Notes: generated from the sequence alone by a model not told the origin. DNA of 25,760 nt from Bacilli bacterium (GCA_017511605.1 JAFWJL010000009.1:1-25760), one strand, 5' to 3'; counted from the stretch's first letter, positions 1 to 9,559 are shown. Numbers and translations: made by a program.

Positions 1-1
1 T

Positions 2-736
2 GAAATGGAAATTCGTGACTTATTAAATGAATATGGATTTGATGGAGATAATACTCCAATTATCCGTGGATCTGCTTTAAAAGCATTAGAAGGTGATCCA
101 GCTTGGACTCCAAAAATTGATGAATTAATGGATGCTGTTGATACTTGGATCCCAACTCCTGAAAGAGATAATGACAAACCTTTCTTAATGAGTATCGAAG
201 ATGTATTCACAATCACAGGTCGTGGTACAGTTGTTACTGGACGTGTTGAACGTGGACAATTAAAATTAAATGATGAAGTTGAAATCGTTGGAATTAAACC
301 AACTAAGAAAACAGTTGTTACTGGAATTGAAATGTTCCGTAAACAATTAGATTATGCTGAAGCAGGAGACAATGCCGGAGTATTATTACGTGGTATCGCT
401 CGTGAAGAAGTTGAAAGAGGACAAGTTCTTGCTAAACCAGGAAGTGTTACTCCACATCATCAATTCAAAGCTGCTGTTTATGTATTAAGCAAAGAAGAAG
501 GTGGACGTCATACTCCATTCTTCAACAACTATCGTCCACAATTCTATTTCAGAACTACTGATGTAACTGGTGTAATCACTTTACCAGAAGGAACTGAAAT
601 GGTAATGCCTGGAGATAACGTTGATATGACTGTTGAATTAATCCATTCAATAGCTCTAGAACAAGGTACTAAATTCTCTATCCGTGAAGGTGGAAGAACA
701 GTTGGTGCTGGTAACGTTACTGAAATTATTAAATAA
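2..736 (+). CDS. tuf: Elongation factor Tu, C-terminal part (5' end outside window)
   Basis: The reading frame is open from the window edge, so this is the last 244 codons of a gene that starts upstream. EF-Tu delivers aminoacyl-tRNA to the ribosome as a GTPase in the cytoplasm. The visible part begins in the end of the GTP-binding domain ([15 protein letters not shown]) and continues through the two beta-barrel domains, including [18 protein letters not shown], the GIEMFRK loop, the [21 protein letters not shown] stretch and the usual end [13 protein letters not shown]. No residue looks out of place. The P-loop and switch regions are off the window. It ends with TAA and is followed after about 15 bases by a strong hairpin terminator. 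The identity is certain; the gene is partial only because the window cuts it. Confidence 0.98.
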   Translation, partial: EMEIRDLLNEYGFDGDNTPIIRGSALKALEGDPAWTPKIDELMDAVDTWIPTPERDNDKPFLMSIEDVFTITGRGTVVTGRVERGQLKLNDEVEIVGIKPTKKTVVTGIEMFRKQLDYAEAGDNAGVLLRGIAREEVERGQVLAKPGSVTPHHQFKAAVYVLSKEEGGRHTPFFNNYRPQFYFRTTDVTGVITLPEGTEMVMPGDNVDMTVELIHSIALEQGTKFSIREGGRTVGAGNVTEIIK

Positions 737-751
737 TTAAGGTAAAATTAA

Positions 752-776
752 AAGAAGACTTAGTCTTCTTTTTTTT
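752..776 (+). terminator. Rho-independent terminator of tuf
   Basis: An 8-bp perfect stem AAGAAGAC/GTCTTCTT (752-759 and 763-770) with a 3-base loop is followed by a T run at 771-776. It begins 15 bases after the tuf stop. Confidence 0.9.
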
Positions 777-782
777 GTATAT

Positions 783-808
783 AAAAAAAGAATCAAATGA
801 TTCTTTTT
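783..808 (-). terminator. Rho-independent terminator of the FemAB-type gene, possibly bidirectional
   Basis: An 11-bp perfect stem AAAAAGAATCA/TGATTCTTTTT (785-795 and 798-808) overlaps the stop codon of the minus-strand gene. A-rich sequence at 783-789 reads as a U tract on the minus strand. The flanking T run on the other side means it could also back up the tuf terminator. Confidence 0.8.
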
Positions 809-2045
809 ATTTATTACTAGTTTTTTGATACCAACTATACATTAGGTTATTTAATACCATGTCAAATTCTCCGACATATTCAGTAATTATACTATTAAAT
901 CCTAATTTAGATTCGTTTAAACCACTATATTCATTTTGATTTTCAAAATCTCCAACGACACCATTCAAATTGACGTATTTAAATCCTTGATTATTGTAAT
1001 CTTCAATTAATTGCCATTTTATAATTGTACTAGCATTTAGGGCACCATATTCTTCGTCTATACCCTCAGCTATTAAATATGCTGCATTATCGTATTTAAT
1101 GACCATAGCAGTTCCTATTGGTATACCATCGGGATTGCTTTTTAGTAGGTCAGTAGCTTTTAATAGATTGTTTTTGTATACAGTTATTAATTTGTCTGAT
1201 TCCATTTTCTTATTAAGATATGTTTCTCTATCTTTGATATCTAAATTCATATCTTGAACTTTTTCAGCTAATGTTTCATTAAATTCTACTTCTTTTTCAT
1301 AATTTCTTCTACTATTAATTAGATATGTTTCTGTATTAATCTTGGCATAATATATATCAATACTATCCTCAAAACTATTACATAATGTTTTGAAGTAATT
1401 AATTGGTTTTTTTTCTTTTTTTGCTACAAATCTATAGAATGTAGTAATATCTTTATTATTATCTTTATATACTTCTACACCACTATTTGATGCTCTTCTT
1501 AGCTTATTTCTAGTTCTTTTATCTACTTTATTAAATATTTCTCTAATATCTTTTTGTAGTAGTACTAGAGCTTCCCAACGAGGTTTTTCAGTTTCAAAGT
1601 ATAAAGTCTTTCCTTTATATTTAAATCCTGATTTTGTTAGGTTTTCTATTATTTGATTACCTTTATTATTGAAGTTCATTGTATTGCCTTCATTATCTCT
1701 AATAGTTAATGGTATATATGGATCTATTCTTATAAACATAATTCCTTGTTTTGAAAGTGTTTTTTTAAGAATTTTTACCATTTCTTTTGTATTTTCCAAA
1801 TCTTCATAATCAAATAGTATTCCATGAGGAGCATATGCTACTTTATTACCCATAAATACTTCTTTATACATAAGTAATGTAGCTCCTATTAATTTATTAT
1901 CGTCTGTGGCGATTCCTAGAAATTGAGCATGATATCCAAATTTAACCATAACATTTGCATATTGTGATGTTTGGTAATAGTTTCTATATCTATGCTGTGA
2001 AGCGTACTTATTGAATTGTTCGGCACTTAGTTTTACTATTTTCAT
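807..2045 (-). CDS. FemABX-family peptidoglycan bridge aminoacyltransferase
   Basis: The 412-residue product has the full length of Fem-type lipid II:aminoacyl-tRNA transferases, which add amino acids to the lysine side chain of lipid II at the inner face of the membrane. Family features are the N-terminal YQTSQYANVMVKFGY segment, APHGILFDYED, FIRIDPYIPL, the basic DKRTRNKLRRAS stretch near residue 180, a charged coiled-coil insertion at about 240-300 between the two halves of the second GNAT-like domain, and the late NASTIIKWQLIEDYNNQGFKYVNLNGVVGDF region. Which amino acid is transferred cannot be read from the sequence. It stands alone on the minus strand, divergent from murD, with its own good promoter and terminator. 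The start is the ATG at 2045, preceded on the minus strand by AGGAAGTGGG. Confidence 0.9.
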   Translation of the reverse strand: MKIVKLSAEQFNKYASQHRYRNYYQTSQYANVMVKFGYHAQFLGIATDDNKLIGATLLMYKEVFMGNKVAYAPHGILFDYEDLENTKEMVKILKKTLSKQGIMFIRIDPYIPLTIRDNEGNTMNFNNKGNQIIENLTKSGFKYKGKTLYFETEKPRWEALVLLQKDIREIFNKVDKRTRNKLRRASNSGVEVYKDNNKDITTFYRFVAKKEKKPINYFKTLCNSFEDSIDIYYAKINTETYLINSRRNYEKEVEFNETLAEKVQDMNLDIKDRETYLNKKMESDKLITVYKNNLLKATDLLKSNPDGIPIGTAMVIKYDNAAYLIAEGIDEEYGALNASTIIKWQLIEDYNNQGFKYVNLNGVVGDFENQNEYSGLNESKLGFNSIITEYVGEFDMVLNNLMYSWYQKTSNK

Positions 2046-2069
2046 TTGCCCACTTCCTATTCATAGTTA

Positions 2070-2098
2070 ATTATATCAAATAGAGTAAAGTCTTTCAA
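2070..2098 (-). promoter_or_regulatory. Sigma-A-type promoter for the FemAB-type gene
   Basis: Read on the minus strand, TTGAAA (2098-2093) is separated by 17 bases from TATAAT (2075-2070), and the -10 is extended by TGA directly upstream. It lies about 25 bases before the gene's start codon. Confidence 0.75.
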
Positions 2099-2122
2099 TT
2101 ATTATAGTAAAAAAAAGTTAAT

Positions 2123-2133
2123 TATAGTATACT
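2123..2133 (+). promoter_or_regulatory. Possible -10 element of the murD promoter
   Basis: Overlapping TATAGT (2123-2128) and TATACT (2128-2133) lie just upstream of murD. No clear -35 is present at the expected distance, and the leader would be only 10-15 bases long. Confidence 0.35.
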
Positions 2134-2148
2134 ATTATTGGTGATAAT

Positions 2149-3510
2149 ATGTTTCAGAATAATAAGATATTAATACTAGGTATGGCTAGAAGCGGTTATG
2201 GAGCAGCTAAGTTATTAGCTGAAAGAGGAAATATTGTTTATTTAAATGAAGCTAAGACAGAAGATAAGATGGATCCTGTTCAAGTAAAAGAATTACGTGA
2301 TTTAGGAGTTAATTTAGTTTTTGGGTCACATCCTGATGATTTACTTGATTCATCATTTGATTATTTGATTAAGAATCCTGGTGTACCTATTGATCATAAA
2401 TATGTATTACAAGCTAGAAGTTTAGGAATAGAAGTTATAAATGAAGTAGAAATGGCTTATAGATTATTACCAGAAGATGTTTCTATTATTGGAATTACTG
2501 GTACTAATGGTAAGACTACTACTACAACATTAACCTATGAAATTATGCATAGGGCTTTTGGGGAAAAGGTTCATTTAGCGGGAAATATAGGATATCCTTT
2601 ATCTGGTATATTAGATGAAGTTAAAAGCGGAGATATCATAGTTATTGAATGTTCTTGTCAACAAGGTGAAAATTTCATTCATTTCCATCCTCATGTTGGA
2701 GTAGTAACTAATTTTTCTCCAGCACATATAGATTTTATGAAAACTTATGACTATTATAAAGAAGTTAAATCTAGGATGTTTTATAATCAAAGTAGTGATG
2801 ATATAGCTATTATGAATTATGATAATAATGATGTTATGGAAAAATTAGAGGATGTAATATCTATTAAAAAGTATTTTTCTAGTAAAGAGAATATTGATGG
2901 ATGTCATTTAAGAGGAGATTATATTTATTATTATAATGAAGAAGTAATGAATATAAATGATATTAAAATTAAAGGAATGCATAATGTAGAAAATGTAATG
3001 GCTGCTACTATGGCTGTTAAGGAATATGGAGTATCAAGTGAAATAATAAAAGAAGTGGTTTCTAACTTTAAGGGTGTTGAACATAGATTAGAGTATGTTG
3101 ATACTGTTAATGGAGTAGAATATTATAATGATACAGAAGCTACCAATATTAAGTGTGCACAAATAGCTTTATCAAGTTTTAATAAACCAACTATTATATT
3201 CTTAGGTGGATTAGAACGAGGACAAGACTTTAATGAATTAACTCCATATATGGATAATGTTAAGGCTATTATAGCTATAGGCACATGTAGAGAACGTGTA
3301 GCAGAATATGCTAGAAGTATTAATAAAGACGTTTATGTCTATGAACATTTAGTAGATGGTTTTGATAAATTAAAAGATATAGTAGCTAGTGGTGATGTAG
3401 TTCTTTTATCACCAGCAAGTGCTAGTTGGGACCAATATAAAGAATGTGAGGTACGTGGCGCTGAATTCAAAGAAAAAGTTAAAGAACTAAAAGGTGAAGT
3501 AAATGAATAA
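2149..3510 (+). CDS. murD: UDP-N-acetylmuramoyl-L-alanine:D-glutamate ligase (MurD)
   Basis: MurD adds D-glutamate to UDP-MurNAc-L-Ala in the cytoplasmic stage of peptidoglycan synthesis, using ATP. The 453-residue length is normal. The N-terminal Rossmann-like domain shows ILGMARSGYGAAKLL and the substrate-binding IKNPGVP. The central Mur ligase domain has the P-loop GITGTNGKTTTTT at residues 115-127, ECSCQQGENF and NFSPAHIDF. The C-terminal domain has VEYYNDTEATN, IIFLGGLERGQDF and LLSPASASWDQY. A GGTGAT ribosome site precedes the ATG. The 3' end overlaps the start of murI by 8 bases, so the two are cotranscribed. The neighbour makes D-glutamate, the substrate of this enzyme, which supports both assignments. 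Confidence 0.97.
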   Translation: MFQNNKILILGMARSGYGAAKLLAERGNIVYLNEAKTEDKMDPVQVKELRDLGVNLVFGSHPDDLLDSSFDYLIKNPGVPIDHKYVLQARSLGIEVINEVEMAYRLLPEDVSIIGITGTNGKTTTTTLTYEIMHRAFGEKVHLAGNIGYPLSGILDEVKSGDIIVIECSCQQGENFIHFHPHVGVVTNFSPAHIDFMKTYDYYKEVKSRMFYNQSSDDIAIMNYDNNDVMEKLEDVISIKKYFSSKENIDGCHLRGDYIYYYNEEVMNINDIKIKGMHNVENVMAATMAVKEYGVSSEIIKEVVSNFKGVEHRLEYVDTVNGVEYYNDTEATNIKCAQIALSSFNKPTIIFLGGLERGQDFNELTPYMDNVKAIIAIGTCRERVAEYARSINKDVYVYEHLVDGFDKLKDIVASGDVVLLSPASASWDQYKECEVRGAEFKEKVKELKGEVNE

Positions 3511-4252
3511 TAAAATAGGCATATTAGATTCTGGATTAGGTGGATTATCAATATTGAAGGAATTAAGAAATGTATTACCAAATGAGGATTATCTATTTTA
3601 TGAAGATAGTATTAATAACCCTTATGGTAGTAAAAGTGAGACAGAATTACTAAAAATAGTATCTAACATCGTAGAATTTCTTTTAAAAAGAGATTGTAAG
3701 ATGATAGTTATTGCTTGTAATACTGCTACAACTTCGTGCATGAAGAGTTTACGAGAGATGTATCCTGATACTATATTTGTAGGAACAGTTCCTGCTGTTA
3801 AGATGGCTTATGATAATAATTGTAAAAATACTATTATTTTATCTACACCTTATACAATGAACTCTAAAAGAGTAGAAGAATTAATTGATGAATATCATAA
3901 TCCGGATCAGAATATAATTAATATTTCAGGAGAAAATCTTGCTAATTTAATTGAGAATGAAAAATATTATGAGATTTTTGCTTTATTAGAAAGAATATTA
4001 AATCCATATAAAGATATATGTGATTCTATTGTATTAGGATGTACACATTATCCTTTAATAAAAGATATAATACAAAGTATTGTTCCTAATGCTAAATTAT
4101 TAGATGGATCTTTAGGAGTAGCTAATGAGGTTAAACATCAATTAACTATTAATAATTTATTGAATACTAAGAGTACATTAGGTGATATAGAAATAATTAA
4201 TTCTAAAGATAATGCTCTTGTAGATAGAAGTTTTGAAATATTAAATAATTAG
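3503..4252 (+). CDS. murI: Glutamate racemase (MurI)
   Basis: MurI converts L-glutamate to D-glutamate for the MurD step. The product has 249 residues, slightly short of the usual 260-270. Diagnostic parts are the N-terminal ILDSGLGGLSILKEL with Asp9, the first catalytic cysteine in IACNTATTS (Cys72), and the second in LGCTHYPLI (Cys180). YEDSINNPYGSKS corresponds to the substrate loop. The ATG lies inside the end of murD (8-base overlap), so translation is probably coupled. It ends with TAG, nine bases before the enolase start, and the enolase ribosome site directly follows this stop. Confidence 0.95.
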   Translation: MNNKIGILDSGLGGLSILKELRNVLPNEDYLFYEDSINNPYGSKSETELLKIVSNIVEFLLKRDCKMIVIACNTATTSCMKSLREMYPDTIFVGTVPAVKMAYDNNCKNTIILSTPYTMNSKRVEELIDEYHNPDQNIINISGENLANLIENEKYYEIFALLERILNPYKDICDSIVLGCTHYPLIKDIIQSIVPNAKLLDGSLGVANEVKHQLTINNLLNTKSTLGDIEIINSKDNALVDRSFEILNN

Positions 4253-4261
4253 GAGGTATAT

Positions 4262-5491
4262 ATGAGAATAAAAGATGTAATAGGAAGAGAAATATTAGAT
4301 TCAAGGGGTAATCCTACAGTAGAAGTAGATGTAATACTTGAAAATGGTATTATGGGAAGAGCTGCAGTACCAAGTGGTGCTTCAACAGGTGAAAGAGAAG
4401 CTTTAGAACTTCGTGATGGAGATAAATCTAGATACTTAGGTAAGGGTGTATTAAAGGCAGTAGCTAATGTCAATGGACCTTTACGTGATTTAGTTATTGG
4501 AATGGATGCTGAGAATCAAAAAAAACTTGATTATGCAATGATAGATTTTGATGGAACAGATACTAAATCTAGATTTGGTGCTAATGCGATACTAGGTATT
4601 AGTATGGCTGCTTTAAAAGCTAGTGCTATTAATGCAGGAAAAGATTTATATGAATATGTAGGGAATGGTAAGACTTTACCTCGTCCAATGATGAATATAA
4701 TTAATGGTGGCGCTCATGCTGACAATAAGTTAGATTTTCAAGAATTTATGATTATTCCTGAAAGAGATACTATTCGTGAAAGACTTAGAGTAGGTGCTGA
4801 AGTATTCCATAATTTAAAGAAAGTATTAAATGAAAAAGGATTAGCTACTGGGGTAGGAGATGAAGGTGGTTTTGCACCAGATCTTCAAAGTAATAGTGAA
4901 GGTTTTGATTTAATAATAGAAGCTATAGAGAGAGCTGGTTATGTTCCGGGTAAAGATGTATTCTTAGGAATAGATGTAGCAGCTAGTGAATTCTATAAAG
5001 ATGGTAAATATAATTTAGTTGGCGAAGGAAGAAGTTTAACTACTGATGAATTAATTGATTTCTTCTGTGAATTAGTTCAAAAATACCCTATTATATCTAT
5101 TGAAGATCCAGTAGATGAAAATGATTGGGAAGGATTTAGAAAGATTACTGAAAGACTTGGAGACAAGATTCAATTAGTAGGTGATGATTTATTCGTTACT
5201 AATAAGAAATGTCTTCAAATGGGTATAGATAATCATGCAGGTAATGCTATTTTATTAAAAGTTAATCAAATAGGTACAATTACAGAGACTATTGAAACTA
5301 TTGAACTTGCTCGTAGTAATGGCTATAAGACAGTTATTTCACATAGAAGTGGTGAAACTGAAGATACTACTATAGCTGATTTAGCTGTTGGTTTAAATTT
5401 AGGTCAAATTAAAACAGGTTCAATGTCTAGAACAGATAGAATTTGTAAGTATAATCAATTACTTAGAATAGAAGAAAAGTTAAATAAATAA
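4262..5491 (+). CDS. eno: Enolase (phosphopyruvate hydratase)
   Basis: Enolase interconverts 2-phosphoglycerate and phosphoenolpyruvate in glycolysis. The sequence contains the N-terminal [49 protein letters not shown], the general-base Glu201 in [12 protein letters not shown], metal ligands Asp238 (IDVAASEFY), Glu281 (SIEDP) and Asp308 (VGDDLFVTN), catalytic Lys333 in LLKVNQIGT, and the C-terminal [15 protein letters not shown] and GSMSRTDR. At 409 residues it is about 20 shorter than most bacterial enolases, with the loss spread over loops and the C-terminal tail; all catalytic positions are kept. A full AGGAGGT site precedes the ATG. It follows murI after 9 bases and is probably in the same transcript. 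Confidence 0.97.
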   Translation: MRIKDVIGREILDSRGNPTVEVDVILENGIMGRAAVPSGASTGEREALELRDGDKSRYLGKGVLKAVANVNGPLRDLVIGMDAENQKKLDYAMIDFDGTDTKSRFGANAILGISMAALKASAINAGKDLYEYVGNGKTLPRPMMNIINGGAHADNKLDFQEFMIIPERDTIRERLRVGAEVFHNLKKVLNEKGLATGVGDEGGFAPDLQSNSEGFDLIIEAIERAGYVPGKDVFLGIDVAASEFYKDGKYNLVGEGRSLTTDELIDFFCELVQKYPIISIEDPVDENDWEGFRKITERLGDKIQLVGDDLFVTNKKCLQMGIDNHAGNAILLKVNQIGTITETIETIELARSNGYKTVISHRSGETEDTTIADLAVGLNLGQIKTGSMSRTDRICKYNQLLRIEEKLNK

Positions 5492-5493
5492 TT

Positions 5494-5521
5494 TGCATAA
5501 ATATAGTATTTATGATATTAT
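5494..5521 (+). promoter_or_regulatory. Possible promoter upstream of secG, overlapping a small inverted repeat
   Basis: TTGCAT (5494-5499) and TATTAT (5516-5521) are 16 bases apart in the eno-secG gap. An 8-bp inverted repeat CATAAATA/TATTTATG (5496-5503 and 5507-5514) lies between them. Its AT-rich stem is weak and has no T run, so it is not a convincing terminator. Confidence 0.4.
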
Positions 5522-5544
5522 ATATACTGTTTAGGAGGAATAAT

Positions 5545-5760
5545 ATGAAAATTGCATTATTAGTTATATCAATTTTATTAATAATCCTTGTTTTATTACA
5601 AAGTGCTAAAGCAGATGGTGGTCCTACTATTATTAGTGGTGGACAAAGTGAATTATTTGCTAATAGAAAAGAAAGAGGATCTGAATTAGTAATTACTAGA
5701 ATTACTGCATTATTAGGATTTGCATTCTTTGTAATTTGTATAGTATCAATGTTTATATAA
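5545..5760 (+). CDS. secG: SecG subunit of the Sec translocase
   Basis: SecG is a small membrane partner of SecYE that aids protein export. The 71-residue product has two hydrophobic segments (about 2-20 and 50-70) joined by the hallmark loop LLQSAKADGGPTIISGG and FANRKERGSE. The start is taken at the ATG at 5545, six bases after AGGAGGA; an upstream in-frame ATG at 5512 has no ribosome site and would add an unnatural N-terminus. It lies between eno and rnr, the classical Gram-positive order eno-secG-rnr-smpB-ssrA. It is followed at once by a terminator with a TTCG loop. Confidence 0.93.
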   Translation: MKIALLVISILLIILVLLQSAKADGGPTIISGGQSELFANRKERGSELVITRITALLGFAFFVICIVSMFI

Positions 5761-5761
5761 T

Positions 5762-5784
5762 AAAAGACTTCGGTCTTTTTTTTT
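5762..5784 (+). terminator. Rho-independent terminator after secG (TTCG tetraloop)
   Basis: A 7-bp stem AAAAGAC/GTCTTTT (5762-5768 and 5773-5779) closes a stable TTCG loop, followed by T residues to 5784. It probably separates the eno-secG transcript from rnr. Confidence 0.9.
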
Positions 5785-5798
5785 GTCTAAAAATAAAG

Positions 5799-5804
5799 TA
5801 TAAT
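5799..5804 (+). promoter_or_regulatory. -10 element of the rnr promoter
   Basis: A perfect TATAAT lies 24 bases before the rnr start. The -35 region falls in the T run of the preceding terminator and matches poorly. The resulting leader would be under 20 bases. Confidence 0.5.
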
Positions 5805-5827
5805 GTTATTAGTAGAAGGTGGTCCTA

Positions 5828-7933
5828 GTGAGAGATGATATTATAAATGTATTAAAGAATGCTTCTAAAGCTATAGATATCTATGAAATACAAGATTTGT
5901 TAGGTATTAAGAGTGTTGAAGATACTACTAAATTAAGTGAAGAATTACGTAAATTAGAAGATGAAGTAATTATATATAGATCTAATAAGAATAAGTATAT
6001 GATGCTAGAAGATAGTCACTTAAAAAAGGGTGTAATGCGCGTTAATAAAAAGGGATTTGGTTTTGTAGAAGTAAGTGGATTAGAAGATGATATTTATATT
6101 TCTAGTGATAATATGAATGATGCTATTCATGATGATATAGTACTAGTAGAAATTACTAGTAAAATGAATCTAGATAGATTAGAAGGAAGAGTACTTAGAA
6201 TCATTGAAAGAAAGATTAGTAGATATATTGGTCTTATTAAGTTTGATAAGAAAGGTATAGGACATATTACTCTAGATGATAATAAGATTAAACTTGATAT
6301 AGAAATACCAAAAGATAAGACTAAAAATGCTGTAGATGGACATAAAGTAGTAGTAGAATTGGGTAAAAAGATAAAAGATAATAGATATAATGGGGAAGTA
6401 GTTGAAATTATAGGTCATGTTAATGATCCTGGGGTTGATATTTTATCTATTATTTATAAATATAATATTGATATTGATTTTAGTGATGAAACTAAGAAAC
6501 AAGTAGAATCTATTCCTATGGAAGTATACGAGTCTGATTTAAAGGGAAGAAGAGATTTGAGAGATATCACTATTTTTACTATCGATGGTGATGATACTAA
6601 GGATATAGACGATGCTATATCTATAGAAAAATTGCCTAATGGTAATTATAAATTAGGAGTACATATTGCTGATGTAAGTTACTATGTTAAAGAGGGTACT
6701 CCACTAGATGTAGATGCAATGGAACGTGGTACTAGTGTATATTTAGTTGATAGAGTTATTCCAATGATTCCTCATGAATTAAGTAATGGTATATGTTCAT
6801 TGAATCCTAATGTGGATAGATTAGCTATTTCTTGTGTAATGGAATTTGATAAAGATGGAAAACAAGTTAATTATGAGATCTTTCCTAGTGTAATTAAATC
6901 TAGAATACAAATGACTTATAAGAATGTTAATAGAATACTTGAAGATAATTATGTTCCTGATGGTTATGAGGAATTTGTAGATGATTTAAAACTTATGAGT
7001 GAATTAGCAACTATTCTTCGTAAGGCTAAAGTAAATAGAGGTTATATAGATTTTGGTATTGATGAACCGAAGATATTAGTAGATGATAAATGTGTGCCAT
7101 ATGATGTTGTTTTAAGAGATAGAGGAACTGGAGAAAATTTGATAGAAGACTTTATGATTGCGGCTAATGAATGTGTTGCTAGTCATATATATTTCATGAA
7201 TTTACCATTTATTTATCGTATTCATGAATATCCTAAGGAAGAAAAAATAAGAAGTTTCCTAGGATTTGTATCAAATTTAGGTTATACTATTACTGGTAAT
7301 GTTTCTGATATGAAACCAACTACTATTCAAAGAATACTTAAACAATTAGATGATAAACCTGAATATAAGATTCTTTCTAGTTTACTTTTAAGAAGTATGC
7401 AAAAGGCTGTTTATAGTCCTGATAATTTAGGGCACTATGGATTGGCTAGTAAGTGTTATACACATTTTACTTCGCCAATTAGAAGATATCCTGATACAAC
7501 AGTACATAGATTACTTCGTACATATTTATTTGATAATAGAATAGATATGAATACTATTCATAAATGGGAAGAAAAACTTGTTTATATTGCGGAACATTCT
7601 TCAGAAAAAGAAAGAAGCTCAGTTGATTGTGAAAGAGAAGTTGAAGATATGAAGATGGCTGAATATATGGAAAAACATATTGGAGAAGAATTTGAAGGTA
7701 TGATTTCATCAGTTACTTCATTTGGTATGTTTGTAGAGTTGCCTAATTTAATAGAGGGTTTAGTTCCTATTAAAGATATGCCTGATTTCTTCCATTATGA
7801 TGAAGAGAGAATGACTTTAACTGGTGAAAGAAGTCATGTTAAGTATTCTATAGGTGATAAGGTAGTAATCAAAGTAGTAAGAGCTTCTAAAGAAGATCAA
7901 ACAATAGATTTTGAAGTAGTAAGGAAGGTGTAG
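5828..7933 (+). CDS. rnr: Ribonuclease R (3'-5' exoribonuclease)
   Basis: RNase R degrades structured RNA from the 3' end and works with tmRNA-SmpB in clearing defective mRNAs. Domains run in the family order: N-terminal winged helix (about 1-65), two cold-shock-like OB domains (about 66-200, containing GVMRVNKKGFGFVEV), the catalytic RNB domain with the acidic cluster TIDGDDTKDIDDA near residue 255 followed by GVHIADVSYYV, ERGTSVYLVDRVIPMIP, and HFTSPIRRYPDTTVHR, then a C-terminal S1 domain from about 615 (GEEFEGMISSVTSFGMFVEL). The start is read as GTG at 5828, five bases after AAGGTGG. A GTG at 5819 lies inside that ribosome site and is unlikely to be used. The product is 701 residues. Confidence 0.96.
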   Translation: MRDDIINVLKNASKAIDIYEIQDLLGIKSVEDTTKLSEELRKLEDEVIIYRSNKNKYMMLEDSHLKKGVMRVNKKGFGFVEVSGLEDDIYISSDNMNDAIHDDIVLVEITSKMNLDRLEGRVLRIIERKISRYIGLIKFDKKGIGHITLDDNKIKLDIEIPKDKTKNAVDGHKVVVELGKKIKDNRYNGEVVEIIGHVNDPGVDILSIIYKYNIDIDFSDETKKQVESIPMEVYESDLKGRRDLRDITIFTIDGDDTKDIDDAISIEKLPNGNYKLGVHIADVSYYVKEGTPLDVDAMERGTSVYLVDRVIPMIPHELSNGICSLNPNVDRLAISCVMEFDKDGKQVNYEIFPSVIKSRIQMTYKNVNRILEDNYVPDGYEEFVDDLKLMSELATILRKAKVNRGYIDFGIDEPKILVDDKCVPYDVVLRDRGTGENLIEDFMIAANECVASHIYFMNLPFIYRIHEYPKEEKIRSFLGFVSNLGYTITGNVSDMKPTTIQRILKQLDDKPEYKILSSLLLRSMQKAVYSPDNLGHYGLASKCYTHFTSPIRRYPDTTVHRLLRTYLFDNRIDMNTIHKWEEKLVYIAEHSSEKERSSVDCEREVEDMKMAEYMEKHIGEEFEGMISSVTSFGMFVELPNLIEGLVPIKDMPDFFHYDEERMTLTGERSHVKYSIGDKVVIKVVRASKEDQTIDFEVVRKV

Positions 7934-7934
7934 T

Positions 7935-9119
7935 ATGGCTAAGAAGAAAATAAAAGTTAAAAAACGTCTTAGAATAGTAATCATACTAATATTAATCATA
8001 GTATTAGGCGTATTTGCTTTAGATTTTTTAGATGTTTCTAATTATCTTCATAAGAAGAAAATGAGTAATAAGAAACAGGTTGAGGTAAAAGTTCCTCAAG
8101 AGTATGAAGCTAGCTTATTTATGGTAGGAGATGCTTTAATACATAGTTGTGTATATAATGATGCGAGAACAGGTGATGGTGGATATAATTTTAAACCTCA
8201 AATAGAATTAATTAAACCAATTTCATCTAAATATGATTTGGTTTATTACAATCAAGAAACTATATTGGGTGGTACTGAGTTAGGACTTTCAAATTATCCT
8301 AGATTTAATTCACCATATGAAGTAGGAGATGCTTTTGTGGATGCGGGATTTAATTTAGTATCTTTAGCTACTAACCATACTATGGATAAGAATGAGCGAG
8401 GTGTATTAAATTCGGTTGCTTATTGGAAGAAACAAAAGGGCGTAGTTACTTCAGGACAATGGTCTTCTTTTGATGAAAGAGAAGCAAGTGTATCTAAAAT
8501 ATATGAAAAAAATGGTATTAAGTATGCATTTTTATCATATACTACTTGGACTAATGGACTTGAAACTCCATATGGAAAAGAGTATTTAAATAATGTTTAT
8601 TCTGATGAAAAGGCTGCGGCAGATATAGCTAAGGTAAGGGACAAGGCTGACATTATTATAGTTGCTATGCACTGGGGTACTGAATATTACTTGGGTGTTG
8701 ATTGGCAACAGGCTAAAATAGCTAAATTCTTATCAGATCAAGGTGTTCAATTAATAATAGGAGCACATCCACATGTTGTTGAACCAGTTGAGTATATTAA
8801 TGATGGTAAGACTTTTGTTATTTATTCATTAGGAAACTTAATTTCAGATCAAGAAGGTAATGAAAGACTTACTGGATTAATGATGACTGTTAAGATTAAG
8901 AAAAAGGTAGATGTAGATGGTAAAGTTACTGTTACAGTGGAAGATCCTCGTGCAGAACTTACATATACTAAATCTAATTATTGTAAAAATTTTAAGGTAT
9001 ATCCATATTCTCAATTAAATAATAGTATTTTATATAATTATGAATCATTAAGAAATAAATATCAGGGAGTTGTATCTAGTAGATATGGCGATTTAAAATG
9101 GGGAGTTACAGGTGAATAA
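7935..9119 (+). CDS. CapA-family membrane-anchored metallophosphatase-fold protein
   Basis: The 394-residue product has a basic N-terminus and one membrane segment at about 12-32, then an extracellular CapA/PgsA-type domain. Recognisable family motifs are LFMVGDALIHS, YYNQETILGG, SLATNHTMDKNERG, IVAMHWGTEYYLGVD, IIGAHPHVVEPVEYI and VIYSLGNLISDQ; the Asp, Asn, His and Glu positions match a calcineurin-like dinuclear metal site. Family members take part in poly-gamma-glutamate capsule anchoring or export, but no capB or capC partner is present here, so the role is unknown. It starts 1 base after rnr, with its ribosome site AAGGAAGGTG inside the rnr end, and ends 2 bases before smpB, so it is embedded in the rnr-smpB operon. 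Confidence 0.9.
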   Translation: MAKKKIKVKKRLRIVIILILIIVLGVFALDFLDVSNYLHKKKMSNKKQVEVKVPQEYEASLFMVGDALIHSCVYNDARTGDGGYNFKPQIELIKPISSKYDLVYYNQETILGGTELGLSNYPRFNSPYEVGDAFVDAGFNLVSLATNHTMDKNERGVLNSVAYWKKQKGVVTSGQWSSFDEREASVSKIYEKNGIKYAFLSYTTWTNGLETPYGKEYLNNVYSDEKAAADIAKVRDKADIIIVAMHWGTEYYLGVDWQQAKIAKFLSDQGVQLIIGAHPHVVEPVEYINDGKTFVIYSLGNLISDQEGNERLTGLMMTVKIKKKVDVDGKVTVTVEDPRAELTYTKSNYCKNFKVYPYSQLNNSILYNYESLRNKYQGVVSSRYGDLKWGVTGE

Positions 9120-9121
9120 TT

Positions 9122-9559
9122 ATGGAGATTTTAAACAAAAGAGCTAGATTTGATTATTTTGTAGAAGAAGAATATGAAGCTGGAATAGAACTTACTGGAA
9201 CTGAAATAAAATCTATTAGAGAAGGTAAGTGTAATATTAAAGATTCCTATGGAATAGTAAGACATGGAGAAGTGTTTCTTCTTAACATGTATATAGCGGA
9301 GTATAAAGAAGGTAATATCTTTAATCATGAAGAAACTCGCAGTAGAAAATTGTTACTTCATAAAAAAGAGATAAAGAAAATAAATGATCAAATTACTTTA
9401 AATGGTTTAACTTTAGTTCCTCTAAAGGGATATTTTAAAGGAAATAAATTTAAAATATTATTAGGAATATGTCGTGGTAAGAAAAACTATGATAAAAGAG
9501 AAACTATTAAAGAAAGAGATATTAATAGAGAAGTAAAAAAGAACTTAAAAAATTATTAA
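9122..9559 (+). CDS. smpB: SsrA-binding protein SmpB
   Basis: SmpB binds the tRNA-like end of tmRNA and carries it to stalled ribosomes. The 145-residue product is typical in length. It has the N-terminal NKRARFDYFVEEEYEAGIEL with TGTEIKSIREGKCNIKDSYG, the NMYIAEYKEGN loop, ETRSRKLLLHKKEI, and GLTLVPLKGYFKGNKFKILLGICRGKKNYDKRETIKERD. The basic C-terminal tail that enters the mRNA channel is short but present (REVKKNLKNY). Its own target, ssrA, is 1.5 kb downstream. The last codons form the first arm of the terminator. Confidence 0.96.
   Translation: MEILNKRARFDYFVEEEYEAGIELTGTEIKSIREGKCNIKDSYGIVRHGEVFLLNMYIAEYKEGNIFNHEETRSRKLLLHKKEIKKINDQITLNGLTLVPLKGYFKGNKFKILLGICRGKKNYDKRETIKERDINREVKKNLKNY

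Noticed and set aside
5496..5514. Terminator between eno and secG
   Set aside because: The 8-bp inverted repeat is nearly all A-T and has no following T run, so it is at best a promoter-region element.
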